A stretch of 64,000 bases of DNA from Henriciella algicola (lineage in GTDB: Bacteria; Pseudomonadota; Alphaproteobacteria; Caulobacterales; Hyphomonadaceae). The stretch covers positions 1-64,000 of the forward strand of contig NZ_QWGA01000008.1 of the NCBI RefSeq assembly GCF_003576245.1. Direction: 5' to 3'. Shown here one piece after another: positions 17,393 through 24,541 of this stretch (position 1 is the first letter of the stretch; each line of letters starts with the position of its first letter). A model generated the notes under the pieces. It was not told the DNA's origin. It did not search any database and worked only from the letters and a program-made list of their open reading frames with translations. A program made the translations under genes and the position numbers.

Positions 17393-18241
17393 CTAGCGCT
17401 GGCAGTGGCCACAATAGAAGCTTGAACGCCCCGACTGGACGATCCGTCTGATCGGGGCGTCGCAATTCTTGCAGGGCTCACCCTCGCGGTCATAGACGGC
17501 GAAAGTGTGCTGGAAATAGCCAAGCTCTCCGCTGGCCGCCTTGAAGTCAGAAATGGATGACCCGCCTGCGGCGATGGCTTCGCGGATGACGTCATTGATG
17601 GCGATGGCGAGCCGCCCGCCACGCACGCCCGAGACGGTCGACGCCTTGCGCCGGGGGCTGATGCCTGCCCGCCAGAGTGCCTCGCAGACATAGATATTCC
17701 CAAGCCCCGCAATCACGCGCTGATCCAGCAGGACAGACTTGATCGGCCCGGACTTGTTCTTCAGCGCCTCGCTCAGCCAGGCATGTGAAAAGCCATTGGA
17801 GAGCGGCTCAGGCCCAAACCCGGCAAGGCGTGGATAGACATCGAGCTGCGAGAGCGGCCAAAGCTCCATGAAGCCAAAGCGGCGCGGATCATTGTAGGTA
17901 ACCGTCTCGCCGCCCTCCATCTGGAAGACGACATGGTCGTGCTTGGCGTCTGGCGTAATCTCGTGATGGAAGCTGCCCGGGCAGCCTGCACCCGTGATCG
18001 TGAAACGGCCTGACATGCCAAGGTGCATGATCAGTGCGTCGCCTGTCTCCAGCTCTGCCACCAGGTATTTGGCGCGCCGTCCCAGCCGCTCGATCCGCTT
18101 ACCTTGCGTGCGCTCGATAAAGTCGCTCGCAAACGGGAAGCGCAGGTCAGGGCGGCGGAGCTCTGACGTGATGATGCGCCTGCCATCCATGACGGGGGCA
18201 AGGCCGCGGCGAACTGTCTCTACTTCGGGCAATTCAGGCAT
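17393..18241 (-). CDS. mutM: Formamidopyrimidine-DNA glycosylase
   Basis: Base-excision repair enzyme removing 8-oxoguanine and formamidopyrimidines, with AP lyase activity. 282 residues from MPELPEVETVRRGL: the catalytic Pro is exposed after Met removal and Glu2 is the acid (PE start). Also LIMHLGMSGRF, NDPRRFGFM and the C-terminal zinc finger with cysteines in PCKNCDAP and FYCGHCQR. The upstream in-frame extension of 25 codons is rejected because the N-terminal Pro is catalytic. Divergent from ubiE, 49 bases between starts, as in many alphaproteobacteria. Confidence 0.96.
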   Translation of the reverse strand: MPELPEVETVRRGLAPVMDGRRIITSELRRPDLRFPFASDFIERTQGKRIERLGRRAKYLVAELETGDALIMHLGMSGRFTITGAGCPGSFHHEITPDAKHDHVVFQMEGGETVTYNDPRRFGFMELWPLSQLDVYPRLAGFGPEPLSNGFSHAWLSEALKNKSGPIKSVLLDQRVIAGLGNIYVCEALWRAGISPRRKASTVSGVRGGRLAIAINDVIREAIAAGGSSISDFKAASGELGYFQHTFAVYDREGEPCKNCDAPIRRIVQSGRSSFYCGHCQR

Positions 18242-18290
18242 GGAAAGCCGATATAGCGTTTCAGGGATGCTGCAACTATGGTCGCCGCGC

Positions 18291-19079
18291 ATGACAGATG
18301 ATTTGAAGACAGACAAGACGGTAAGCTTCGGCTTTGAAGAGGTCTCGCCCGAGGAAAAAGTCTCGCGCGTGAAAGGCGTCTTCGCGTCGGTCGCAAGCCG
18401 CTATGACGTGATGAATGACCTCATGTCAGCGGGCGTGCACCGGCTATGGAAGCATGACACGATTGCCAAGCTGAACCCGCAGCCGGGTGAGAAGCTGCTC
18501 GATGTGGCGGGTGGGACCGGCGATCTCGCAAAGGCCTTTGTCGACCGCGCCGACAAGGCGGGGCGTCGTCGCCAGAATGACGCGCAAGCCAGCGCAATCG
18601 TCTGCGATATCAATGAAGCCATGCTGAATGCCGGCCGGGCGCGCCGCGATATGGCGGCTTATCACGATCGCCTCGACTGGGTGTGCGGCGACGCGCAGGC
18701 GCTGCCATTCGAGGCACGCAGTTTTGACGCGCTGACCATCGCTTTTGGGATCCGCAATGTTGCTGACCGGGCAGCTGCGCTGTCGGAGTTTCGCCGCGTC
18801 CTGAAACCGGGTGGGCGTCTCGCCGTGCTGGAGTTCAGCCACATGACCGCGCCATCGCTGCAGAAGATGTATGACGCCTACAGTTTCAGCGTCATTCCGA
18901 AGCTTGGCGAAGTCGTCGCGAGCGATCGGGAGTCCTACCAGTATCTGGTTGAGTCCATCCGCCGCTTTCCAAAGCAGGAAGAGTTCAGAAAAGAATTGGA
19001 CACAGCCGGTTTCTCGGCTGTGTCCGTGACCAACTTTTCAGGTGGTATCGCCGCACTCCATTATGGATGGGCGGTTTGA
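18291..19079 (+). CDS. ubiE: Ubiquinone/menaquinone methyltransferase
   Basis: SAM-dependent C-methyltransferase of ubiquinone synthesis. 262 residues from MTDDLKTDKTVSFGFEEV. Family signatures: VFASVASRYDVMNDLMSAG, WKHDTIAKL, the SAM loop LLDVAGGTGDLAKAF, FGIRNVADRAAALSEFRRVL and LEFSHMTAPSLQKMYDAYSF. An insert of about eight residues (ADKAGRRRQNDA) before VCDINEAMLNAG is common in alphaproteobacterial UbiE. First gene of a quinone pair with ubiB, but a small minus-strand gene lies between them. Confidence 0.96.
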   Translation: MTDDLKTDKTVSFGFEEVSPEEKVSRVKGVFASVASRYDVMNDLMSAGVHRLWKHDTIAKLNPQPGEKLLDVAGGTGDLAKAFVDRADKAGRRRQNDAQASAIVCDINEAMLNAGRARRDMAAYHDRLDWVCGDAQALPFEARSFDALTIAFGIRNVADRAAALSEFRRVLKPGGRLAVLEFSHMTAPSLQKMYDAYSFSVIPKLGEVVASDRESYQYLVESIRRFPKQEEFRKELDTAGFSAVSVTNFSGGIAALHYGWAV

Positions 19080-19084
19080 TAGAT

Positions 19085-19267
19085 CTACTCGTCCGGCGTA
19101 TCGACGGACATGCCGTCTTCACTGACCGAGATCGACAGGTCGGCATCGCCGCCCGCTGCGCTCGGCTGGCCAGCGAAGTACCAGACGCCGAAACCGATGA
19201 CGGCCACCAGAAGTGCGCCGACCAGGAAGTAGAGAAAACCGTTACTGGATTGAGTATTATCAGCCAT
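19085..19267 (-). CDS. Small single-span membrane protein, unknown function
   Basis: 60 residues from MADNTQSSNG. A hydrophobic stretch FLYFLVGALLVAVIGFGVWY spans one membrane, followed by an acidic tail (GGDADLSISVSEDGMSVDTP). The ATG at the complement of 19265-19267 is preceded by CAAGGAG, a strong ribosome site, which is the main support for it being real. It lies antisense-wise in the ubiE-ubiB gap and leaves 5 bases to the ubiE stop. No family recognised; the N-in, acidic-tail-out arrangement is only a hydropathy guess. Confidence 0.7.
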   Translation of the reverse strand: MADNTQSSNGFLYFLVGALLVAVIGFGVWYFAGQPSAAGGDADLSISVSEDGMSVDTPDE

Positions 19268-19338
19268 TTGCCAACTCCTTGTTGTGGCGATCAAAACGCC
19301 AGTGCACTGAATGCGTTCCCAAATATTGGAGAGACGAG

Positions 19339-20868
19339 TTGCTGAAAGCACTTGCTGATTATGGCCGGCTGATGCGTGCAGGCACGGCGCTGGTGCGCCA
19401 TGACGTGATCCTTCCGGGCGAATACCAGACGCGGCTGCCACTGCCTGCACGGATGGCGGGGCGCGTGCTGCGGACGTTTGGAGGGCGCGCGAAGGGGCGT
19501 CCGGGTGAGCGGCTGGCGAGCGCACTGGAGAAGCTTGGGCCTGCCTATATCAAGCTCGGCCAGTTTCTGGCCACGCGGCCGGATGTGTTTGGCGCTGAAA
19601 CGGCGCAGGACCTGTCTCGCCTGAAGGACAAGCTGGAGCCTTTCAGCATGGCGGAGGCGCGCCGTATTCTGGCAGAAGAGTTTGGCCAGGAAGAAGCTGA
19701 AAGCCTGTTCGCAGGCCTTGGTGAGCCTGTCGCTGCTGCGTCGCTCGCGCAGGTCCACAGACTGGAGACGTCTGACGGGCCGAAGGCAGTGAAGATCCTG
19801 CGGCCGGGCGTCGAGCAGATGATCTATCAGGAATTGCGGGCCATCCGACGCGCGGCGCGAACGGTTGAGCGCGCATCGGTCGAGAGCCGCCGTCTTGAAC
19901 CGGTCAAGTTTACCGAAACGGTCGCGACCTCGATGGAGAAGGAGCTCGACTTCCGTCTGGAAGCAGGCGGCGCCGACCAGATGCGCGCAATCTCCGAGAA
20001 GGAAGACTGGTTTCGCGTGCCAGCCGTCGACTGGGACCGTACCGCCCAGCGCGTGCTGACGATTGACTGGGTTGAGGGTATCCCGCTGACGCGTCCAGAA
20101 GCGCTGGAACAGCCGGGTCTGGAGCGGGTGGCACTCGCCAACAAGATCACGCGCGGCTTTCTCTCCCACGCCATTGGGCACGGTGTCTTTCATGCCGACA
20201 TGCATGAAGGCAACATATTGATCCTGCCGGACAATGAGGTCGGTCTGGTCGATTTCGGCCTGATTGGGCGGATTGGCTTCAATGAGCGCCGCTTCCTTGC
20301 TGAAATCCTATGGGGCTTTATCCGGCGCGACTATCAGCGCGTCGCCGAAGTTCACTTCGAGGCGGGCTATGTTCCGGCGAACCAGTCTGTCGGTGAGTTT
20401 GCGCAGGCACTGCGCTCCATCGGTGAGCCGATCCACGGCAAGCCCGCTGAAGACGTCTATATGGGCCGCATCCTGCTCCAGCTGATGGACTATACGCGTA
20501 CCTTTGGCATGCGACTGCGGCCTGAGCTTGTCCTGCTTCAGAAAACCATGGTGCAGGTCGAAGGGGTCGCGCGTTCGATCGACCCGAAGCATGACATCTG
20601 GAAAGCGGCAGAGCCGATCGTGAAGGGCTGGATCGCGCAGAATTTCGGGCCCGCCGGGGCGACGAAACTGGCAGCGCGCCAGGCCCGCGAGGTCACTGAC
20701 AGGTTGAAACGGCTGCCGCACGTCATGGATGCCTTCGAAGACTTTCTGGAGGCCGAACGGGCACGCGGCAAGGAGCCAGTGCGCGGCACGGGGCCGTCTT
20801 TCTGGTCTCTCGCAAGTCTCATTGGAATGGCTGTCATCGCAGGGTTCGCGCTCGCGCAATTCGCGTAA
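19339..20868 (+). CDS. ubiB: Ubiquinone biosynthesis atypical kinase/ATPase
   Basis: UbiB/ADCK-family protein needed for ubiquinone biosynthesis, acting as an ATPase on the membrane-bound Coq/Ubi complex. TTG at 19339 preceded by GGAGAGACGAG is the preferred start (509 residues); an ATG 11 codons later (19372) is an alternative. KLGPAYIKLGQFLATRPDVF contains the KxGQ motif. AAASLAQVH is the Ala-rich replacement of the P-loop, HADMHEGNI and LVDFGLIGRI the catalytic loop and DFG motif. C-terminal hydrophobic stretch FWSLASLIGMAVIAGFALAQ is the membrane anchor. Follows ubiE in pathway logic. Confidence 0.94.
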   Translation: MLKALADYGRLMRAGTALVRHDVILPGEYQTRLPLPARMAGRVLRTFGGRAKGRPGERLASALEKLGPAYIKLGQFLATRPDVFGAETAQDLSRLKDKLEPFSMAEARRILAEEFGQEEAESLFAGLGEPVAAASLAQVHRLETSDGPKAVKILRPGVEQMIYQELRAIRRAARTVERASVESRRLEPVKFTETVATSMEKELDFRLEAGGADQMRAISEKEDWFRVPAVDWDRTAQRVLTIDWVEGIPLTRPEALEQPGLERVALANKITRGFLSHAIGHGVFHADMHEGNILILPDNEVGLVDFGLIGRIGFNERRFLAEILWGFIRRDYQRVAEVHFEAGYVPANQSVGEFAQALRSIGEPIHGKPAEDVYMGRILLQLMDYTRTFGMRLRPELVLLQKTMVQVEGVARSIDPKHDIWKAAEPIVKGWIAQNFGPAGATKLAARQAREVTDRLKRLPHVMDAFEDFLEAERARGKEPVRGTGPSFWSLASLIGMAVIAGFALAQFA

Positions 20869-20907
20869 AGCGAGAATGTCCTGTGCGGTTGCCGGGTGCG
20901 TGATAGG

Positions 20908-20924
20908 TTAACGGGTACTTAACC
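20908..20924 (+). promoter_or_regulatory. CtrA-type box, exact match
   Basis: TTAA-CGGGTAC-TTAACC fits the CtrA consensus TTAA-N7-TTAAC without mismatch. It lies 36 bases upstream of the ATG of the surface protein at 20960, and a further TTAAC follows at 20925-20929. In a GC-rich genome two TTAA tetramers at exact 11-base phasing in a short promoter gap is unlikely by chance. Direction of control (activation or repression) cannot be read. Confidence 0.6.
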
Positions 20925-20959
20925 TTAACACTGCCCGGACGACCCTGGAGGGCCACCCC

Positions 20960-21979
20960 ATGAAGTATATTGCCGCGACCGCCGCCATCTGTCTTTTCCC
21001 TGCATGGCAGGCTGCCTCCGCGCAGGGCTATGGCTGCGCTGAACTGACCGGGGCCAGCTATGCGCACACGTGTGGCGGCTCTACCTCTGCGACGAAGATC
21101 ATCCGGGTCGAGCGTCAGGCCTATGGCCAGCCGCCATCGCCGAGCAGCCATCACGGGTCGAGCGGCCATGTGAGCGGTGCGCGGGTCGGGCATCATCCGG
21201 GCGGGTATGCGCACCATTCCAGCGGCTATTACGGTCATGGCGGATTCCCGGTGCGCCATGCCGACCGCGCGGCTACGAGCTATGGTTTCGAATGGTGGAC
21301 CTCAGACCGGTATTACGGCCACGGCTATCGCCCGACGACCAGCTATGAGACCCACTATCCCACCCATCACGGGCGCAATATCGGCGTCCATAGCGGCACC
21401 CGCAGCTATGTGACGACGCCAGTGAGCCCATGTGGCTACACCGCGCCGCGTGTCACAACGACCTATACCGGCTGTGGTGGCACCGTGTATTCGTCCGCCC
21501 CGCGCGTGACGACGTATACAGCGCCAACGACCTATACAGCGCCGGTCACCTATTCCAGCCGGACCAGTTACGACACCTATGACGCACGTAGTGACGCATA
21601 TGCCTATGAAGAGGCGTATGACTATGACTACACGCCGGTCGTGGCGCGTGCCTCTGGCTATTGCGCGCAGGAAATCACGCCGCTTGGCGAGGATCGCCGC
21701 GGGCGTAAGCTCTATGAAGTCTGCTACCGCGACCTCTCGCCGGTGAACGACGCCCAGGCCATCGAAATCCTTTATTCGCGTATTGCGCGAGCGGCTGACG
21801 CGGCCTGCGACGCCAATCGCGGCTCGCTTTCCTATCAGCGTGAAGAGCGCCGTTGCGAGGCGAATGCCATCGAGCGGGCAGTCTACGATACGGGCATCGA
21901 TGCGCTGCAGCGCCATCACCTGATCAGTACGGGGCAGGGCGCGCCGCGCGTCACGGTCGGGCCGCTGCAACGCTACTAG
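20960..21979 (+). CDS. Secreted Tyr/His/Ser/Thr-rich protein with C-terminal UrcA-like domain
   Basis: 339 residues. Signal peptide MKYIAATAAICLFPAWQA with cleavage near ASAQ. Residues about 45-230 are low-complexity, rich in Tyr, His, Gly, Ser and Thr, with repeated units such as TTYTAP and HHSSGYYGHGG; six or so Cys residues are scattered through the mature chain. The last 110 residues (from EITPLGEDRRGRKLYEVCY) fit the UrcA pattern: IEILYSRIARAADAAC, then a second Cys (RRCEANAIERAVYDTGI). UrcA proteins are small exported proteins of unknown role. An exact CtrA-type box precedes the gene, suggesting cell-cycle-timed surface expression. Confidence 0.72.
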   Translation: MKYIAATAAICLFPAWQAASAQGYGCAELTGASYAHTCGGSTSATKIIRVERQAYGQPPSPSSHHGSSGHVSGARVGHHPGGYAHHSSGYYGHGGFPVRHADRAATSYGFEWWTSDRYYGHGYRPTTSYETHYPTHHGRNIGVHSGTRSYVTTPVSPCGYTAPRVTTTYTGCGGTVYSSAPRVTTYTAPTTYTAPVTYSSRTSYDTYDARSDAYAYEEAYDYDYTPVVARASGYCAQEITPLGEDRRGRKLYEVCYRDLSPVNDAQAIEILYSRIARAADAACDANRGSLSYQREERRCEANAIERAVYDTGIDALQRHHLISTGQGAPRVTVGPLQRY

Positions 21980-22080
21980 GCGAGGCAGATCGACAGGCGG
22001 GCCTCGCATCGCGCAGGCTTGCCGTCGATTTGTAAACCAAATCCGTGCTAGGGAGGGACCGGGCAACCGGACACCCTGTC

Positions 22081-23313
22081 ATGAGCAGCAAGCGTATTCT
22101 TCTCATCATTGGCGGCGGCATCGCGGCATACAAGTCGCTGGAGCTGATCCGCACGCTGGCCAAGCGCGGTATTTCCAGCCGCTGTATCCTGACGTCGGGC
22201 GGCGCGAATTTTGTGACCCCGCTTTCTGTGTCAGCCCTGTCCGGAGACAAATGCTATAGCGACCTCTTCAGCCTCGATGATGAGGCAGAGATGGGCCATA
22301 TCGAGCTGTCGCGCTCGGCTGACCTGCTGGTGGTCTGCCCTGCGACGGCGGACCTGCTGGCCAAGGCGGCGAACGGCCATGCCAATGACCTTGCCTCGAC
22401 CACGCTGCTCGCCACCGACAAGCCGGTCCTGATGGTGCCCGCCATGAATGTGCGCATGTGGGAGCATGCTGCGACGAAGCGCAATGTGGAGACGCTGCGC
22501 GGTGACGGTGTCGAGGTGATGGAGCCTGATACGGGCGCCATGGCGTGCGGTGAATTCGGACCGGGACGCCTGCCAGACGTCGAGGCGATTGCCGACCGGA
22601 TTGACAGCGCACTGGCGCGCCAGTCCGGACCAAAGCCACTTGATGGCAGGCATGTCCTTCTCACGGCAGGGCCGACGCGGGAGCCGCTGGACCCTGTGCG
22701 CTATCTCTCCAATCATTCCTCCGGCAAGCAGGGCTATGAGATCGCAGGCGCGCTGGCAGAGCTCGGCGCGCGGGTGACGCTGGTGTCTGGCCCGGTCGCG
22801 CTTGCGCCGCCGCGCGGCGTTGATCTTGTTCGCGTCGAAACGGCGGTGGAGATGATGAAGGCCTGTGAGACCGCGCTGCCTGCAGACGTGTTCGTATCGG
22901 TGGCAGCGGTGGCAGACTGGCGCCCGTCCACCCCGGCTGACCGCAAGCTGAAGCTCAAGGATGAGGGCAAGGGCCCGCCCGCGCTCGCCCTGTCTGAGAA
23001 TCCGGACATTCTCGCGGCCATCTCGCGCCTTGAGAAAGGCCGCCCGCAACTTGTCGTCGGCTTCGCAGCCGAGACAGACGCGGTGGAAGAGAATGCCCTT
23101 CGCAAGCGGGCAAGGAAGGGCTGCGACTGGATCGTCGCCAATGATGTGTCTGGCGATGTGATGGGCGGCGCAGAAAATGAGATCGCGCTTGTCACAGATG
23201 GCGGGGTCGAGAACTGGCCGCGTATGGACAAGGCGGCTGTGGCGCGCCGTTTGGCAGAGCGCATCGCTGATCATCTGTCCGGCAAGGACAAACCGCGCGT
23301 CGCTGCCGAATAA
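22081..23313 (+). CDS. coaBC: Bifunctional phosphopantothenoylcysteine decarboxylase / phosphopantothenate-cysteine ligase
   Basis: Two steps of coenzyme A synthesis in one 410-residue chain. N-terminal flavin decarboxylase: [38 protein letters not shown] with the active-site His, [10 protein letters not shown] (PXMNxxMW loop) and the flexible flap with Cys in [14 protein letters not shown]-terminal ligase from about residue 188: [32 protein letters not shown] and the dimer lysine stretch [12 protein letters not shown]. Start at the line-up ATG, 12 codons inside an open extension. Syntenic with ubiB and dut as in relatives. Confidence 0.95.
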   Translation: MSSKRILLIIGGGIAAYKSLELIRTLAKRGISSRCILTSGGANFVTPLSVSALSGDKCYSDLFSLDDEAEMGHIELSRSADLLVVCPATADLLAKAANGHANDLASTTLLATDKPVLMVPAMNVRMWEHAATKRNVETLRGDGVEVMEPDTGAMACGEFGPGRLPDVEAIADRIDSALARQSGPKPLDGRHVLLTAGPTREPLDPVRYLSNHSSGKQGYEIAGALAELGARVTLVSGPVALAPPRGVDLVRVETAVEMMKACETALPADVFVSVAAVADWRPSTPADRKLKLKDEGKGPPALALSENPDILAAISRLEKGRPQLVVGFAAETDAVEENALRKRARKGCDWIVANDVSGDVMGGAENEIALVTDGGVENWPRMDKAAVARRLAERIADHLSGKDKPRVAAE

Positions 23314-23356
23314 TTTGTTGCGCCTGCGAAATAGGCACATGCATTGCATCGTGACC

Positions 23357-23369
23357 GGTTGATTCAACC
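23357..23369. promoter_or_regulatory. Small dyad downstream of coaBC
   Basis: GGTTGA-T-TCAACC is a perfect dyad in the 189-base gap after coaBC. It has no T run after it, so it is a weak terminator candidate at best, or a regulator site for the following small gene. Confidence 0.25.
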
Positions 23370-23416
23370 AGAGAAATCAAATCTCAGCCAACTGCGCACG
23401 TGCGGAACGAAATGCA

Positions 23417-23447
23417 TTGACTCTTGTTAGCTAACCGACGTGATAAT
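23417..23447 (+). promoter_or_regulatory. Possible sigma-70-type promoter with palindromic GTTAGCTAAC in the spacer
   Basis: TTGACT (23417-23422) and GATAAT (23442-23447) are separated by 19 bases (18 if TGATAA is used), slightly long. The perfect palindrome GTTAGCTAAC (23426-23435) lies in the spacer, where a repressor or activator dimer could bind. It is 56 bases upstream of the small exported protein gene. Confidence 0.4.
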
Positions 23448-23502
23448 GAATTGTTGGTGATTGCGTCTCTAAGCTAAAGCGTACAGTAACCCGGACAGGA
23501 CC

Positions 23503-23694
23503 ATGAAGCTCATTATCGGCTATTTCACTTTGATCGTCGTCCTCCTTGCAGGTCTGTCCATCTTTGCGAATGCGCATGCCGCGAGCGAGGCGAAAGCCGA
23601 GGATGTGCCGCCGGCAGCCGAGCTTCAGCAGACGAATGGCGCCCTCCAGCCTGCCGCCTCGTTCGGTGAAGATGTGACCGCCTACGTCATCTAG
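23503..23694 (+). CDS. Small exported protein, unknown function
   Basis: 63 residues. [20 protein letters not shown] followed by [10 protein letters not shown] is a typical signal peptide with AHA-A cleavage. The mature part is about 37 residues, acidic and Ala/Pro/Gln rich, with no cysteine. ATG preceded by CCGGACAGGACC, a fair ribosome site. A promoter-like pair and a palindrome lie upstream. Not recognised as any family; it could also be a membrane-retained small protein. Confidence 0.6.
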   Translation: MKLIIGYFTLIVVLLAGLSIFANAHAASEAKAEDVPPAAELQQTNGALQPAASFGEDVTAYVI

Positions 23695-23741
23695 GCCTTT
23701 TCAAGTTGACTCTTGCGGGCGACTCCGTCGCTTTGCCTCTC

Positions 23742-24197
23742 ATGCAAGAGATCAAAGTCGCCATCCGCACGCTGCCCCATTTCGAGGGCCTGCCATATCC
23801 TAAATATGAGACCGAAGGTGCTGCGGGCATGGATGTGCGCGCTGCCTATGATGAGGGCGACGCATTCGAGCTGAAGCCTGGTGAGCGCACCATGGTGCCG
23901 ACCGGCATCAGCGTGGCGATCCCGGAGGGGTATGAGATCCAGATGCGCCCGCGCTCAGGGCTCGCAGCAAAGCATGGCCTGACCTGCCTCAACAGCCCCG
24001 GCACGATCGACAGCGATTATCGCGGCGAGCTGAAAGTCATCCTGATCAATCATGGCAGCGAGACGTTCACGATCGCGCGCGGCGAGCGGATCGGCCAGAT
24101 GGTGCTGGCGCCGGTCACGCGTCTTGTCTGGGAGGAGGTGGACAGCCTGCCTGAGACGATGCGCGGTGAAGGCGGCTTCGGGTCGACCGGGCGCTAG
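23742..24197 (+). CDS. dut: Deoxyuridine 5'-triphosphate nucleotidohydrolase
   Basis: Hydrolyses dUTP to dUMP, keeping uracil out of DNA and supplying dTMP synthesis. 151 residues from [11 protein letters not shown]. The five dUTPase motifs are visible: AGMDVRAA (1), [11 protein letters not shown] (2), [20 protein letters not shown] (3), [13 protein letters not shown] (4) and [11 protein letters not shown] (5). The in-frame TTG at 23706 is an alternative but gives a non-homologous N-terminus. Terminator hairpin follows 14 bases after the stop. Confidence 0.96.
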   Translation: MQEIKVAIRTLPHFEGLPYPKYETEGAAGMDVRAAYDEGDAFELKPGERTMVPTGISVAIPEGYEIQMRPRSGLAAKHGLTCLNSPGTIDSDYRGELKVILINHGSETFTIARGERIGQMVLAPVTRLVWEEVDSLPETMRGEGGFGSTGR

Positions 24198-24210
24198 ACG
24201 CCTGCTCGAT

Positions 24211-24235
24211 AATCGGACCGGGCTGGCCGATTTTT
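24211..24235 (+). terminator. Rho-independent terminator after dut
   Basis: AATCGG (24211-24216) pairs with CCGATT (24227-24232), with additional CC/GG pairing inside and five T residues at 24231-24235. Separates dut from the PspB-like gene. Confidence 0.7.
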
Positions 24236-24236
24236 C

Positions 24237-24265
24237 TTGAATTACGCTCTGGCAATCCTTATTAT
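24237..24265 (+). promoter_or_regulatory. Sigma-70-type promoter of the PspB-like gene
   Basis: TTGAAT (24237-24242), 17-base spacer, TATTAT (24260-24265). Spacing is ideal and both hexamers are one or two changes from consensus, so this is the best promoter seen in the window. It gives a leader of about 20 bases before the ATG at 24293. Confidence 0.6.
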
Positions 24266-24278
24266 CGAATTACGATAA
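24262..24278. promoter_or_regulatory. Operator-like dyad overlapping the -10 and start region
   Basis: TTATCG-AATTA-CGATAA is a perfect 6-bp dyad with a 5-base centre. It overlaps the last four bases of the TATTAT -10 element and the expected transcription start, the classic place for a repressor site. The binding protein is unknown. Confidence 0.5.
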
Positions 24279-24292
24279 GAAAGGAACGCCAC

Positions 24293-24532
24293 ATGGAAAT
24301 CACCAGCCCCTTCACGATGATCGTATTCATTGTGCTCGTTTGCGTCGGTGCCGGCGTGATCAACAATTACATCAAGATGAAGGCTGACCGCGAGAATGGC
24401 GCCGCTAATCAGGATGAGCTGGAATCGATGCGCCGTGATATTGCGCGGCTGACAGAGCGGGTACGCGTGCTCGAGACGATCGCGACCGACAAGGATGAAC
24501 GCCTGCGCGATGAGATCCGCCGTCTGGCCTAA
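24293..24532 (+). CDS. PspB-like envelope stress membrane protein
   Basis: 79 residues. N-terminal membrane span PFTMIVFIVLVCVGAGVI, then a basic, heptad-patterned cytoplasmic helix (SMRRDIARLTERVRVLETIA) ending DERLRDEIRRLA, the layout of phage shock protein B, which with PspC senses inner-membrane stress and controls PspA. No pspA, pspC or pspF lies next to it, and its promoter looks sigma-70 rather than sigma-54. In alphaproteobacteria such stand-alone PspB-like genes are known. Strong ribosome site AAAGGAACGCC. Confidence 0.75.
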   Translation: MEITSPFTMIVFIVLVCVGAGVINNYIKMKADRENGAANQDELESMRRDIARLTERVRVLETIATDKDERLRDEIRRLA

Positions 24533-24541
24533 TCGCCGGAC

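Noticed and set aside
21480-21570. Short TTYTAP-coding repeats as a minisatellite
   Set aside because: Only two or three imperfect copies within a low-complexity coding region; better described as part of that protein.
22231-23367. 378-codon minus-strand frame over coaBC
   Set aside because: Antisense shadow of coaBC, rich in Arg, His and Cys, with no motif.
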